Shown: one piece after another, positions 22,700 to 34,116 of the stretch
Layout: each line of letters opens with the position of its first letter
How positions within the stretch are numbered: the stretch's first letter is position 1
Assembly (NCBI RefSeq): GCF_901000735.1
Contig: NC_081544.1
Coordinates: 17,613,980 to 17,677,979, forward strand
Length of the DNA: 64,000 nucleotides
Reading direction: 5' to 3'
Source: Corylus avellana
Lineage: Eukaryota; Streptophyta; Magnoliopsida; Fagales; Betulaceae
Notes under the pieces: model-generated
What the model saw: the letters and a program-made list of their open reading frames with translations, nothing else
Database searches by the model: none
Told to the model about the DNA's origin: nothing
Position numbers and translations under genes: made by a program

Positions 22700-24135
22700 T
22701 TGATGCTGTTCCGAAAGACGTGTAATACAATACCGGTGCCCCGGTTATTGTACGCTACCGTCCATAATACTAACAGCACGATTGAGTCCAACCTCGGGTG
22801 GCCTATGGTACTAATAATGTACATCCTGTAGTGACTCGACAATTAAGGCTGTGCCAGTCTCGAAATAACCATCGGATCCAAGGCTCTTATATCACATCTA
22901 CACACACACGTTTGACTAGAGAATCAAGTTTTATATAATCAGCCCATGGCCATTATACCGCGTATACCAATGTACCATGTCATACGATGCATCTTATTAA
23001 CCAGTTATTAAGGCAGTTACCAAGTTAAACAAAAATATAGGCATGCTCATATCATATGTGTGCTCGGTCAGTTGACATATCAAATGTTTTTAAGGAAAAC
23101 AGTCATAAGTGTTTACTCACCTCGTGCGCTCGATGGAGTCTTCCGACATCACAAATCCATGTTATAATGAAATACGACACATCATTATATGCTGTACTAG
23201 AGAATTCTCGAAGTGACACATTAAGTTCTAACTAACAAAAGCGGCCGTTGAAATCCTAAGTTCACACATATAGGTTACTAGGAGTGCGTTCTGCTCTCTG
23301 GGTGAATGCATGGCCCTGTGATCAAACGTTCAGCCAAAGAGTAAAAACTCTCGACCAGGAGCCCAAATATGGCTTGATGCTTCTAAGGTGTGGAACGTCT
23401 CATCTTTGGCTCCTAATGAACACATGTAACGTATCAAAACATGCTAATATGCAAACTCAAAGAAATCGAAGGCGAGTGTAGAGCTCTTTAAAAACATTCT
23501 AGGTCTTTGTAAGAAAATAGGTATATAAACTTGTCCAGGCATCTTTAAAATTCGTAATATTTAAGAAAACAACAAGAACACCATGAAGGCAATGAGAATG
23601 GACAAGAAAATGCCTTGATAATTGCAAAGTCTACCAATGCCTCCTCCTTCTACTTCAAAGTCATTCCTCACTCTAGGGTTAGGATTTTCTGGTGTAAGGA
23701 GCGGCTAAGGTACGAAGAGAGGTGTTTATATAGGGGCTTGGGGCGTACTTTTCTCTGAAAAGGTGGAGAATGGGTTAAAATTACTTTTCAGAGTTGTGAG
23801 TGAACGTTCGGATACTATTACACAATGGATCAATGGGTTCAGGCTTACGTTTGAGTATTATCCAATGGCTTAAAGACTGGTCAACGAACGCTCGTAGTGG
23901 TCCCCTTAGCAAATGTTCGTGCTTAGGTTAAGGGCAAACATTTGGGTGGTCCTCCTAGCGAACGTTCAGTCAGAGAGTGAAATTCATGGTTTTGTTTGGA
24001 AAACCTCGAGGGGTTAGGGTTTCTCATAAGGGGTTTAGGTTTTTAGTTTATAAAACCTTGTTTTATGAAAATGTTTATCGTGTTTGAGTAAATCGTTTAT
24101 CTTTTTTAAAACCAATGATTTGTCGGGGTATTACA
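22700..24135 (-). mobile_element. LTR-like fragment (TGTAATACCCCG family), D1 copy
   Basis: On the minus strand it starts TGTAATACCCCGACAAA at 24135 and is a diverged relative of 8156-9500 (shared blocks around the AGTAAACACTTA and TTGGATCC positions). The far boundary is not determined. Same-position copy in D2 ends at 40164. Confidence 0.5.
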
Positions 24136-24149
24136 ATGACGTAAGGAGT

Positions 24150-24370
24150 AAAATCTTCACATTCTCGCTATAACGGTGGTCATCCAACGAGGAGCTCAGA
24201 AACATCCTATCACGTTTGCATTTTGACGTTCATCCAATGTGGAAGGCCAAGAGCAACTCTTGATATCCCGTCACATCCGCATTTTGACACACATCTAATG
24301 GGGAAGGCCGAGAGAAACTCTGTAAGTCCCATTACTTGCCCGTTCTGACGCCCAACTAATAGGAAATGTT
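24150..24370 (+). repeat. Degenerate ~62-bp tandem repeat, about 3.5 units
   Basis: Successive units share GCATTTTGAC...CATC(C/T)AATG(T/G)GGAAGGCC(A/G)AGAG(C/A)AACTCT. Repeated in D2 at 40180-40399. Confidence 0.6.
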
Positions 24371-25795
24371 TTTTACACAAATTTGCTTGCAATCTCACAT
24401 CAAGCTTTTAATAAAAAAAAACAACTCAAGTACAACTAGGAACTTTTGTATTGAATAAGGCCAAAACATAACCTAACATATAGGCTTAGCAGGAGAGATA
24501 TGAGATTGCAATTTGCAATGTGGGACTCCTATTCAACTACATAGTGGACGACTAGGGTTCGAAAACCCTAGCCTCCACTGCTTAAAAACACGACCAAGAC
24601 TATGGATTGAATTCCCAGCCTAGTTGCAGCCTGTGGTGGTCTTGGGCATGGGTTTTATCCTAAGCCTAGTCTCCCATTCTTGCACCTCAAGCATTGTTTC
24701 TCTCTTGTCCATATTTTAATAATTAAAAAAATAAGTAGTCCAATAAATAAAAAGTTTAAACTGGTTAATTTACATTACCTTGGTGAGGGACCCAAAGGAA
24801 AAAAATAAAAACTAGTTTCAAGTAGGCTTGATTATCACAAATCCCTATTTAATTACAATTGATTCAACTAAACAATTGTAATTGCACTCTAGTTTATATT
24901 TTTTATTAAATCAATTAATCCCTTAAACTTTCTTAATATTGACTTTTAATTCTTACATAAAATCTTTCACAATAGAATTAAACCGAATGAGATTGCACTT
25001 TAATTTTCTACCTCTTTATACTTGAGTAACTGATTTTATGTATTATATACTTGTCAAAATGTTTTCACCATGTACCTTAGTATTTTGGTATTCCTTACCA
25101 AAATTCCATGGCTAGGGACTGAGAATAATTGAATCTATAAAATTTATCTTAAGGGAAAATTTCTTATCCTTTAAATATAGAACTTGGATTCCTTCCTGAG
25201 AAATGACATTCTCACAATGATACATATGACCACCTAACGCATTGACAATTTTGGCAGTAGTAAAGGTCTCACTCATAAAATGCATCAAAGTGATCTCCAC
25301 TTGACATATGATTTCCTAATCCTCTCAGAATTTAGAATCAATATCATAATAAGTCTCAAGAAATACAATCATTCATATTAACAATATTTTTAAGGAGAAT
25401 AAAAAATTAAAAAAAAAAAAAAAAAAAACTGTCATGGTCTGTTCAGTGCATTACGTTTACATATCAACCCGAAAGTTTTCAACTTCGCTTGATCAAGATA
25501 TATCATCATGATTGATGTGTAACAGTCTTCACAAATGAAATGCCCAATTCCATTATCAACTGCAAGCAAGAAAAGATTTAAGACTACAAGGTTTGTGGCC
25601 TAAGACCTTGTATAATAACATCGTTACTCACATCATATACCACATGCAATCTAATCTGAGGACCATTCATATGTTCAATATAAATAACATAATGAGCATG
25701 CAAAATGATCATAAGCCATATGCTCAAATAAATAGATTAGTGACTAATAACTTTATTCACAATAAACTTGAATGTCATTTTTAGATAAAATGTTG
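24371..25795. other. AT-rich repeat remnants, no recognised gene
   Basis: Only short ORFs without recognisable motifs. A poly-A run is at 25410-25429. The whole stretch is duplicated in D2. Confidence 0.4.
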
Positions 25796-25814
25796 GGATT
25801 TATGGCATAATCCC

Positions 25815-26325
25815 TAACACACGTTTTCCCAACCTTTATGCTGGGCGTCCACGTCAAACTGTCATGACCTACCAAAAATTATATGGCACACATCCATTTT
25901 AACCATGTCACACAATATTGAGTCTAAGTAGACCTTATCAATCGAGAAGGTTACTCGGTACATATCAGACACTTGAGTCTCGATATCTCACTTGATCCAC
26001 CCAATCTTGGGATGGGTGTTTCTCGGTCTTCAGGCCCAACTTCATGACCATCGCCTTAAAGATGATATTCTCCCTATTACCACTACAAATTATGATATCA
26101 CACACCCTTCAGCTGACCATGCAGTGAGTACAAAGATGTTATGTTTCTGTTGGTGCTCTTCTTGCCTTCATGTCAGGAGTCAACGTTGAATGATTAAGGA
26201 ACGAGAGAGGACTAACCCTTCATTGGCCTCCACTACATCTTCCTCCTCGTAATAGAACGAATCACCACCAACGACTTCATTAATTCCATCCGCTTCCTTC
26301 TCCTCTAACTCAACTTCAATAAGGT
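25815..26325 (-). pseudogene. Degraded Ty3/gypsy gag-protease junction (D1)
   Basis: Read on the minus strand in pieces: an acidic linker (YYEEEDVVEANEGL), an HNIF...C block typical of the region before the protease, KLGLKTEKHPS, then VCDMVKMDVCHI and FDVDAQHKGWEN, which match the end of the gypsy protease and the following linker. Several stops and frame changes show it is dead. D2 equivalent 41821-42355. Confidence 0.6.
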
Positions 26326-26971
26326 GTGTTGTCTAGCTCCAAGGAAATTGATGAGACCTATATCCTCGCTATCCACACTTTGTGCATACACATTGTTGGG
26401 AGGTTACTATTACTGGCTCCTCAAAATTTGTGCAATGGAATAAATCGAATTTCCATGCCAAGAATCCTTTATGAAGAACATGTGAAGAATGATATAGAGT
26501 TCTCTACATCCCTAAGATCTATCATGTTCTTAAAGAAGAACTTCTTCTTTGTGTTCTTGAAAAAAAAAGAAAAGAAATTATTGTTCGTGTTCTTGAACAA
26601 GAAAGAACATGTTCTTGGAGAAGCAAAAAGATTCTTACCCAAAGCCATGAGTGGTCGTTGATATCCAAGTAAGTGTTCTTTCTTACAATTTAATTTTAAA
26701 TAGCAACTGCTATTCACTACCATGCATGTGCCAATCAATGGAGAAGGAGAAATATGATAGACAAGATTACAGATGTAGGGGGCTGTTTGTAAGACAAGGA
26801 GGAGGAGATCCAACAAGCCTTCATAAATATTTTAGCAAGATTTTCTCTTCAGAACCAACGGGAGATATAAGCCATAGCCTCCAAGGAGTAGAAGGCTGAA
26901 TTACTCAAGCAATGAACAATCACCTCACTTAGACATTCACTACTGACGAAATTCGGGAAGTTGTTTTCCAA

Positions 26972-27772
26972 ATGTCCCCCTTGAAGGCCCCAGGGCTGGA
27001 TGGGTATTCAGCTGTATTCTTCCAAGAGAATTGGCCTATTGTGGGAGATGAGGTTTGCCAAGCGATCTTTACTACTTTTAATTCTGTAATTCTTAATACA
27101 GATTTGAATTTCACTTATATATCGCTTATATCAAAGAAAACAATTGCTGCTTGTGTTTCTGATTATAAACCTATAAGCCTTTGTAATGTTCTATACAAAA
27201 TTATTTCCAAAGTGCTTGCAAATAGGTTGAAAGTTCTTTTGCCAAAAATTATTTCCCCGAATCAAAGCGCATTCATACCAGGGAGATTAATTACAGACAA
27301 CATTTTGGCTGCGTACAAATCCCTCCAAACAATGCACGCACACACGTACAAAAAGAAGGGATACATGGCTGTTAAGCTAGATATGAGCAAAGCCTATGAC
27401 AGGGTGGAGTGGAATTTTTTGGAGGCGGTTATGTACAAGATGGGGTTTGCAAGGGACTGGGTAAAGCTGATAATGATGTGTGTCAGAACTGCAAACTACT
27501 CTGTATTGATTAATGGCAATCTTGTGGGTAAAATTTGGCCTACACGGGGGATTCGGCAAGGGGATCCCATTTCCCCCTACCTATTCCTCCTATGTGCCGA
27601 AGCCCTGAGTTCTCAACTAAGAAGAGCAGATGATGAGGGTGTTTTAATAGGTGTCCCAACCTCTAAACACGAACCCCGAATCAATCACTTGTTCTTTGTA
27701 GACGATAGCCTTTTATTTTGCAAGGCGGATTTGAATCATTGGGATCGGTTATCAGGAATATTAAACACATGA
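26972..27772 (+). pseudogene. LINE reverse transcriptase domain (broken ORF2)
   Basis: 266 codons with the non-LTR RT motifs in order: KAPGLDGY, YKPISLCNVLYKI, NQSAFIPGR, KLDMSKAYDRVEW, GIRQGDPISPYLF and the catalytic box FVDD (27692-27706). A frame change at about 27765 produces the stop at NT; the next conserved block (EQASGQRLNKEKT) continues in another frame. The reading before 26972 is also interrupted by stops. Confidence 0.85.
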
Positions 27773-28707
27773 GCAAGCATCAGGGCAAAGGTTGAATAAG
27801 GAGAAAACTAGAATTTTCTTTAGTTGGAATACACTCATGGAGATGCAAGAACAAATCTTGAGAGTAGCAGGGATCCCATCTTCCCAACGGTACGATACGT
27901 ATTTGGGTTTGCCGGCTCTAGTGGAAAAATCAAGAATTAGCGCTTTCCATAGTATAAAGGATCGGGTTTGGTCGAGGCTCCAAGATTGAAAGCTCAAATT
28001 TTTGTCCCAGGCAAGCAAGGAAATTCTTCTTAAAGTGGTCATACAAACCATTCCAACATACAGCATGAGTATATTGTTGCTTCTAAAAACCCTATATTCA
28101 GAAAGCAATTCGCTGATGCAAAAGTTTTGGTGGGGACAACAATCAAATGAATCTCGAATTCATTGGATGAGTTAGAAGAGACTGGGAACACCAAAGGCAC
28201 AAGGAGGGATGGGGTTTAGAGATCTTCATTGCTTCAACAAAGCTTTGCTTGCAAAGCAATATTAGAGATTATGGGAGAATAGGGACAATTTGGTGGCTCG
28301 GATGATGAAAGCAAAATATTACCCGAATTGTACGGTACTTGAGGCAAATTTGGGTAATAAACTGTCATTTGCTTGGCGGAGTAAATTCGGGGGATCCTGT
28401 GAAGGAAGATTTGATATGGCAAATTGGAAATGGGAATAATGTTCGAATTTGGAGAGACAAATGGTTGCCAATCCCGAGTACGTACAAGATCCAATCTCCT
28501 TCAGCTGTTTTGAACGAGGAGGCTAGGGTAAGTGAGTTACTAGAGCAAGACTTACAATGGTGGAATATAAGCCTTCTCAAGCAGATTTTTAATGAGGAAG
28601 AGATTCAGGTAATCTAATCTATACCAATTAGCTTAACAAATCAGCTGGATATCCAAATATGGAGGGGTACTGTTAAGGGAGAATTTACTGTATGTAGTGC
28701 ATACCAC

Positions 28708-29109
28708 TTGGCCAAGGAGATAGAAAATCAAGCAAAGGCTAAAAGTTCGGATTGTAAGAGAGAGAACAAGGTTTGGAATGGAATTTGGTCTATGAATGTT
28801 CCAAATGCATGGAAAAATTTTATGTGGAGGGGATGCCAAAATCTTCTCCCTACAAGAGAGAATCTGGTCAAGCGTAAGGTTATTAAGGAGCCATGGTGTC
28901 CAATTTGCAATCTGGAAGCTGAAACCATTTTCCACATTTTATGGGAATGCCCTTCTATGAAGGATGTGTGGGGGGCTAGCAAAAAAATTTTTCAGAAGCA
29001 AGGTTGCATTGAATCTGATTTTTTTCATCTAGTGGAAGATTTTTTCCAACGGTGCAATAAGGAAGATTTTAAACTTTTTGTGGCAATTGCTCGTAAGATT
29101 TGGTTTTGA
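28708..29109 (+). pseudogene. LINE zf-RVT region
   Basis: A zinc-binding reverse-transcriptase-associated block (WCPICNLEAETIFHILWECP with C-x2-C...H...C) preceded by W-N-x-P-x-x-W-K-like spacing. Stops at TGA (29107-29109) where related elements read through into the linker before RNase H. Confidence 0.75.
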
Positions 29110-29277
29110 AGGAACAAGGTTGTCCATGAAGGGGTTTTCTCCCATCTAGATGATATTGTACGTGAGGCAAAAGTAGCCATAGAAGTCTTATCATCATAGC
29201 ACCAACAGGATGGTTTACGAATTAATGAAACAGAGAGAGAGGGTACCAAAGTATGGAAACAACCTCTTGAGGGATGG

Positions 29278-29736
29278 GTGAAAGTCAATTGCAATGCGGC
29301 ATTGGATATTACCAGAGGGTGCTTTGGAATGGGCATTGTCGTGCGAGACCACGAAGGGAAGGTGAGGGTAGCACAATGCTTATATAGGAGGGGTACGGTA
29401 GTACCTGCAGTGGCTAAAGCAATGGCTAGCTTCTATGCGGTCAAACTCTGCAAGGAAAAGGGATTTCATAAAGTATGCCTGGAGGGTGATGCAAAAGTGG
29501 TGAATTCCAAAACCCCCAACAATAATAGAGTGGGGCTGCTTATAGTGGATATAAGGGCGGAGCTCCTTGCTTTATCTCGATGGCAGTGTTCACATATCTG
29601 CAGAGAGGCAAATACCGCAGCACATATACTTGCAAAGGATGATCTCAATTGTGCTAAGGATAGGATTTGGGAAGGAGTAATCCCTGCAAGCATCAAATTA
29701 ATTATAAACCATGAGATGGTGGCTTTACGTGGATAG
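29278..29736 (+). pseudogene. LINE RNase H domain with altered active site
   Basis: RNase H fold of plant L1 elements (GMGIVVRDHEGKV, LEGDAKVV, CREANTAAHILA). The first catalytic Asp position reads Asn (NCNAAL) and the Glu position in the A-E-A motif reads Lys (AKAMA), so the enzyme is probably inactive. Ends 94 bases before the poly-A tail. Absent from D2 because of the gap. Confidence 0.75.
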
Positions 29737-29842
29737 TACCAATGGAGCTCTTATGCTCTGTTTTTTATTGTACCCATAGAGCTTTTTGCTTTATTTTGAT
29801 TTTTCTCAATGAAAGTTATTGTCAATTTCAAAAAAAAAAAAG

Positions 29843-30452
29843 AAAGAGATAAACACAAGCTCTAAGGCTTAAAGGAATGATAAAACTCTGCAGAGTGTGA
29901 CCAAAATTCTTATTGATTCAAAAGTTGTTTATTACATGCTACTTCGTTCAATATTTATACTAACATGAAAATTTGGAAAGCAAGGAAATCTAAGCCTTTT
30001 AAGTAAAACTCCTAAAATTAATGAAAATTGCAATCAAATAAAATCCTAATGAACAATAGAAGCAAATCAAATAAAATCTTCATCAATCTCCAACTTGTTA
30101 ATCACGACTTTCCTTCTTGGATCCTCGCCATTAATGTGTCAGCTGCTTGCAATCCAACTTTCATGCTTTCCTTCTTGGTCTCAGGCCCCATCGGTTGGCT
30201 TCTCGGGAAAGGCTTCTTGGCTGCTCCGTAAAAACTTCTCAGGGGAGGCTTCTTTTGGCTTCTTGGAAGATGGTTGGCTGGAAAAGCTTCTCGAGAAAGG
30301 CTTCTTGGCTTCTCAAAAGATGCATCGGTTTGGCCCCTCGGATGACCTCTCGGGACATCTTCTCGATTCCTTGGGGAGTCTTTCTGGACTTGGGCGAATT
30401 CTTCGGTAATTACAATCCTTGATGGCATGTGGCGTCCCACATCAATATAATT
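29843..30452 (-). mobile_element. Unclassified repeat (possible LTR fragment) abutting RDR1 copy 2
   Basis: Lies between the LINE poly-A and the point where RDR1 homology stops. It contains repeated GGCTTCTCGGGAAAGGCTTC-like units (30195-30320). On the minus strand it begins near TGATGTGGGACGCC. No coding domain recognised except the open tail of copy 2. Confidence 0.4.
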
Positions 30453-31976
30453 AGAAAAACAATATTTGATTTCAAGCCTTTTAGCTTCTACATTAGGAAT
30501 CATCTCAATTTCATGCCTGCCACCATCCACAGTTTCCCACGAGGAGCTAAAAGATTGACCTAGTCTGGCAGCATATTTTGCCACATTCCTTATTTCACGA
30601 AAATCACCCATCCACTCCCTGATGTCTGCTGCAGTAAGACCATTTCTTGAAGCAAACATCCAAAGAGAATTTTCGTGTAATTGACTGTTTGAATAGGCAA
30701 GAAACTCAAACTTCTTATCACCAATAACTATTCCGTTTCTTAGAGTGGACAACATCCTCTCATAAATGCTAGTTCGCTTGTCCTCCTCATTCGCAGAAGA
30801 TGGTGGAGGAGATAAAACTGTCGAGTGCAGTTCATCCAAGTCCTCATCAACAAAAGAAATGCGAAGAAAATTATCAATATCTTCAGGATAATTGCGCAAG
30901 ATGCGATTGGAGAGACTCACCTCTGGATCACAGAAATATACTTTAGATGGAGTTATTTGAACCCTGTGTACATATACCATCCCGTCATCTAAAGATATAG
31001 TAGGATGTGTTGGAAGTCGCCTATCCGTGGCGTATCTTTTATACTGCTCACTAAGCCACCTTACAGGCTCATAGCAGCAGTCTTTTAAATGAAATAGTTT
31101 TTCCAAGGCACGTTCTATATACTCAAGTTTTACTCTCTTAGGATCGACCAACCGACAAAAATTGTTATCTATTGCTGGCCCAGGAAGACACCCATGCTGA
31201 ACTAAGGAGTTGATCTTGAACAAGATTTTATATGGCAAGTCGAAGCCTGGAGGTGGAATCACAATGGGGACAAGACCTGAATTGCAGGAGAAATTAGACC
31301 CTTCATGCAGAACAAATTGGCCTTCATTTTCTTCATAGAGCATAAATTTTGGAATCCGACCGTCATGTGGAAGCTCCAAACATAGAGCAGAAGATTGGCC
31401 AATGCTACGTGAAGGAGTGAAATCAACTACTCGGAGCCACCGATAACGTCCATGAGCACAAGAGACATCTTTCTTATGAATCTTAGGAGCACCATGTAAC
31501 TGGCCATAAAAATTCGAATTTGTTAAGAAAAATTGATAAAAAAAATTGACTGGCACATAAATCAGAGCAATTTCTACCAATTCAAAAGAAGATGGGACGC
31601 TTTCCCAACAGCATTATTTCATTAGATCATTCAAGGATGTAATGAAATTGGTAAACCAACAAGCTATAGAAATGAATATAAGTGCCCACACAACCATGAA
31701 ATCAGGAAATGATTTGAACTACAGAAAGCGTAGAGGCAGCAAATTAACCTGAATGAGAAGAAACTTTGAAGTTTGGCCACGTGGTCGATGGAGCTTAATC
31801 TGCCAAATGCTGTCGTAGGACATTTCAAGCTTGTATGCTTCAGAGAGACGAGAAAGAAAGAAGAACCACTTTCTCTTTCTCAAATCAAATCTGACTGAAA
31901 CATCTTCCTGTTTCCAGAGCACAGAAAATGTTTCTTTTGAAATCAGATATCCAAAGTGTAACGCTTTGATATCCAT
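30102..31976 (-). pseudogene. RDR1 copy 2, truncated before the catalytic core, chimeric tail
   Basis: Exon 1 is complement(31749..31976), 76 codons, and exon 2 is complement(30102..31499), separated by a 249-bp GT-AG intron in phase 0. RDR1 homology is uninterrupted and in frame to about 30453 (just after the EAKR...YCF position, equivalent to copy 1 residue ~425), then changes to unrelated transposon sequence. The frame stays open for about 117 more codons, ending at 30102. A spliced product would be about 541 aa and lack DGIGK, MMGCLDET and DLDGD, so it cannot be a polymerase. The promoter region is retained. Opposite orientation to copy 1. Confidence 0.82.
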
Positions 31977-32470
31977 GCTATCAATGCTATGTAAGAAGAA
32001 CTTGGCTTTGGTACAACAACAACAGCACAGAAAAAATGATTGTAAGCTGAAAGGAAAGCACTGCTGCTGTGGAAGACGCAAGTGCTCATATATATATACA
32101 GTCGATCTATAGACAAGAGCATGCTCAAGCTTCCTTAAACTTAGGAAATAAGTTGAGGGAATCACAACGTTGTTACTTGTCATTCCCGTTTTCCAAATCT
32201 GAATTTCTTTTACTATATTCCTACAAGTCACGGTCTCTCATGTGATTGACGAAATTGAGATGAAACTGAATTCTAAACTAAGAGAGTGATGAAATTGAGA
32301 TGACCACTTCTTGACCAAAGCAACGATCGAAAGAGAAGAAGTGTTGACTAAAAAACTTGGTCACCAAGGGGATGAACAGAATGTTTGGATTGTGATTGGC
32401 CAAGGTCACTTCACTTTACCAATCACATGGACCATGGCTTTTCAATCTGAAGCTCTCGTGGAAAGTGCCC
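31977..32470 (-). promoter_or_regulatory. RDR1 copy 2 promoter with W-boxes and TATA run
   Basis: Homologous to 11040-11620 in reverse. An alternating TATA run is at 32088-32098. W-box cores are at 32246-32250 (TTGAC), 32311-32316 (TTGACC) and 32344-32349 (TTGACT), in the same order and orientation relative to the gene as in copy 1. Confidence 0.55.
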
Positions 32471-32904
32471 TTTACCAATTGGAGTGGAAAACTTATTCAA
32501 AACTTAAGCAATGCCCATATGAATTGTACAGCATCGACGACCATTATCTCATTTAATATTTCTTTATGTGCGTAGAAGATTCTAGAAAAACACATGCATT
32601 AATTCGCTTTCTTCTCTTTGTGTGGAAATAATATAAGTCTATATAATATATGGAGGTTAAAGCCAAATTTAAGATATGTTCGTTGAAGACTTTTAAGTGT
32701 TTTTAATGCCATTTTTGCTTTTGGTTGTTTTCTTATGTGACATAAAAAGTGAAAGCAATTTTTATATTTTGAAGAGTTTTTTTTGGTTATTTGTTAATGT
32801 CTTTAGTCTAAAAACAAAAAATAAAATAGAGAAAACAAAGTCATCAATAAATATGAGCTAGGGTCATGTTTACTCCAGTGTGCAAGGCCTGGAGTATTTA
32901 GATT
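32471..32904. other. Intergenic, no gene
   Basis: The first part still resembles the far upstream RDR1 flank (GCATTAATTCGCTTTCTTCT near 32595; a related stretch precedes copy 4). The rest is AT-rich with no feature. Confidence 0.4.
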
Positions 32905-33045
32905 ACGAAAATCTTAGGTGTTCTCTCTGTCATAGATGTATATTATTTTCTAAAAATTAGGTGAGAGAAATAAGAACCAGTTTTTTTTTTTTTTTTTTTT
33001 TGTCATTGTCTTTTAAGAAAATAATATCCACCTATGATTAAGATA
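32905..33045. mobile_element. Short hairpin MITE, copy 1
   Basis: An about 140-bp unit whose ends are inverted (ATCTTAGGTGTTCTC...TATTATTTTCT and AGAAAATAATAT...ACATC) around a poly-T run. A second copy is at 34117-34256. Confidence 0.55.
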
Positions 33046-33062
33046 ACATCAAAAGAGGATCT

Positions 33063-33183
33063 GGCTTCCATGGGGGTGGCTGGACCACCCCAAAGGCCAT
33101 GGGCGTGGCTCATCCACCTCCACACCGGCCATGGGAGGTGGCTCCAGCCACCCCCTTGGCCAAAATAGGGTGGTCGGCCACCC
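33063..33183. repeat. GC-rich GGTGGC/GCCACC module
   Basis: Repeated CATGGG(G/C)GTGGCT and CCACCCC blocks with inverted pairs. Same composition as the modules at 10345, 33560 and 35446. Confidence 0.6.
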
Positions 33184-33287
33184 CATTTTTTTTTTTTTTT
33201 TAATTTTGTTTTTTGTTTTTTGTTTTTTGTTTTTTAATATTTTTAATTATTACTTTTTTATAATATTTAATGTTTAATGAGTTTTTA

Positions 33288-33296
33288 TTAATTTTT
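33288..33296 (+). repeat. 9-bp target-site duplication, left
   Basis: TTAATTTTT, repeated exactly at 34034-34042 on the other side of the Mutator-like element. Confidence 0.8.
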
Positions 33297-34033
33297 GAGT
33301 TAAATGCTAAAAACCTCCCTATTGTTTTGGACACTTTATTTTTTCCCCCCTAAGTTTTGATTTGTATTACATGAGGTACCTGTAATTTTGATAAAGATCA
33401 AATTGGTCATTCCATCCATTGATCGTTAGTTGACTTAACAGAAGTCCACGTCACTGACACGTGGACCAATTAAAATTCGACATCTGACATAAATGGCCAC
33501 GTAATCAATGATAACATGGCCACCTAATTAAATTTTTTATTTTAAAAAAAAAAGCTGGTCGGATGGGAGTGGTTGAGCCACCCCCAATACCCACTAGGGG
33601 TGGCCGAAACCACCCCCAAACCACCATTGGGGGTGGTTTCGGCCACCCCCTTGGCTCCATGGGGGTGGTTTCGGCCACCCCCTTGGGCACCAAGCGGATG
33701 GCTAGGCCACCACCAATGGGTACTGGCCCCAATTTTTTTTTTCTTTTTTTCTTTTTATTTGAATTTTTTTTTTTTTTTACTTTTTTTTAAAAAAAAATTA
33801 ATTAGGTGGCCACATCATCAGTGATGACGTGGCCACTTATGCCAGGTGTCGAATTTTAATTAGTCTACGTGTCAGTGACGTGGACTTTCGTTAAGTCAAC
33901 TAACAGTCAATGGATGGAATGACTAATTTGGTCCTTATCAAAATCACATGTACCTCCTATGATACAAATCGAAACCTAGGGAAAAAAAAAATAAAGTATC
34001 CAAATCCTAGAGGGGGTTTTTAGTATTTAACCC
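33297..34033. mobile_element. Non-autonomous Mutator-like element with ~250-bp terminal inverted repeats
   Basis: The left end GAGTTAAATGCTAAAAACC matches the reverse complement of the right end (GGGTTAAATACTAAAAACC), and the match continues with minor differences for about 250 bp (33297-33550 against 33780-34033). A perfect 9-bp target duplication and long TIRs are the Mutator hallmark. The core (33560-33725) is a GC-rich array with two near-identical GGGGGTGGTTTCGGCCACCC copies. No transposase. Confidence 0.85.
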
Positions 34034-34116
34034 TTAATTTTTTTAAAACCTACTTTTTCATTGCTCAAAAAGGTACTGTTTTGGACAACTGCAGCCATGT
34101 GGTATTTAGATTAGGA

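Larger units (their letters stand above)
19347..29030 (+). repeat. Segment D1: first copy of a ~9-10 kb direct duplication
   Basis: Aligns with 35958-45032 in the same orientation, with very few substitutions over most of its length. D1 has about 590 extra bases (about 19600-20190) including a MITE, a 22-base extra block near 26597, and lacks the 1-base deletion seen in the D2 LINE. The visible match ends only because D2 is cut by the N gap. Confidence 0.93.
26740..29842 (+). mobile_element. 5'-truncated L1-type LINE (D1 copy)
   Basis: In order: reverse transcriptase, zinc-finger (zf-RVT) region, RNase H, short 3' UTR and a 12-base poly-A (29830-29841). No ORF1 or endonuclease precedes it, as expected from 5' truncation. 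Several stops and frameshifts break the coding sequence. Target-site duplications were not found. Confidence 0.85.

Noticed and set aside
26326..26661. 111-codon ORF in D1
   Set aside because: Overlaps lysine-rich slippage sequence and has no motif; the D2 version changes length with a 22-base indel.
32311..32556. 81-codon ORF upstream of RDR1 copy 2
   Set aside because: The DNA is the conserved RDR1 promoter flank; the frame is not kept in the homologous regions.
33505..33824. Proline/glycine-rich ORFs on both strands
   Set aside because: Translation of the GC-rich palindromic core of the MULE.
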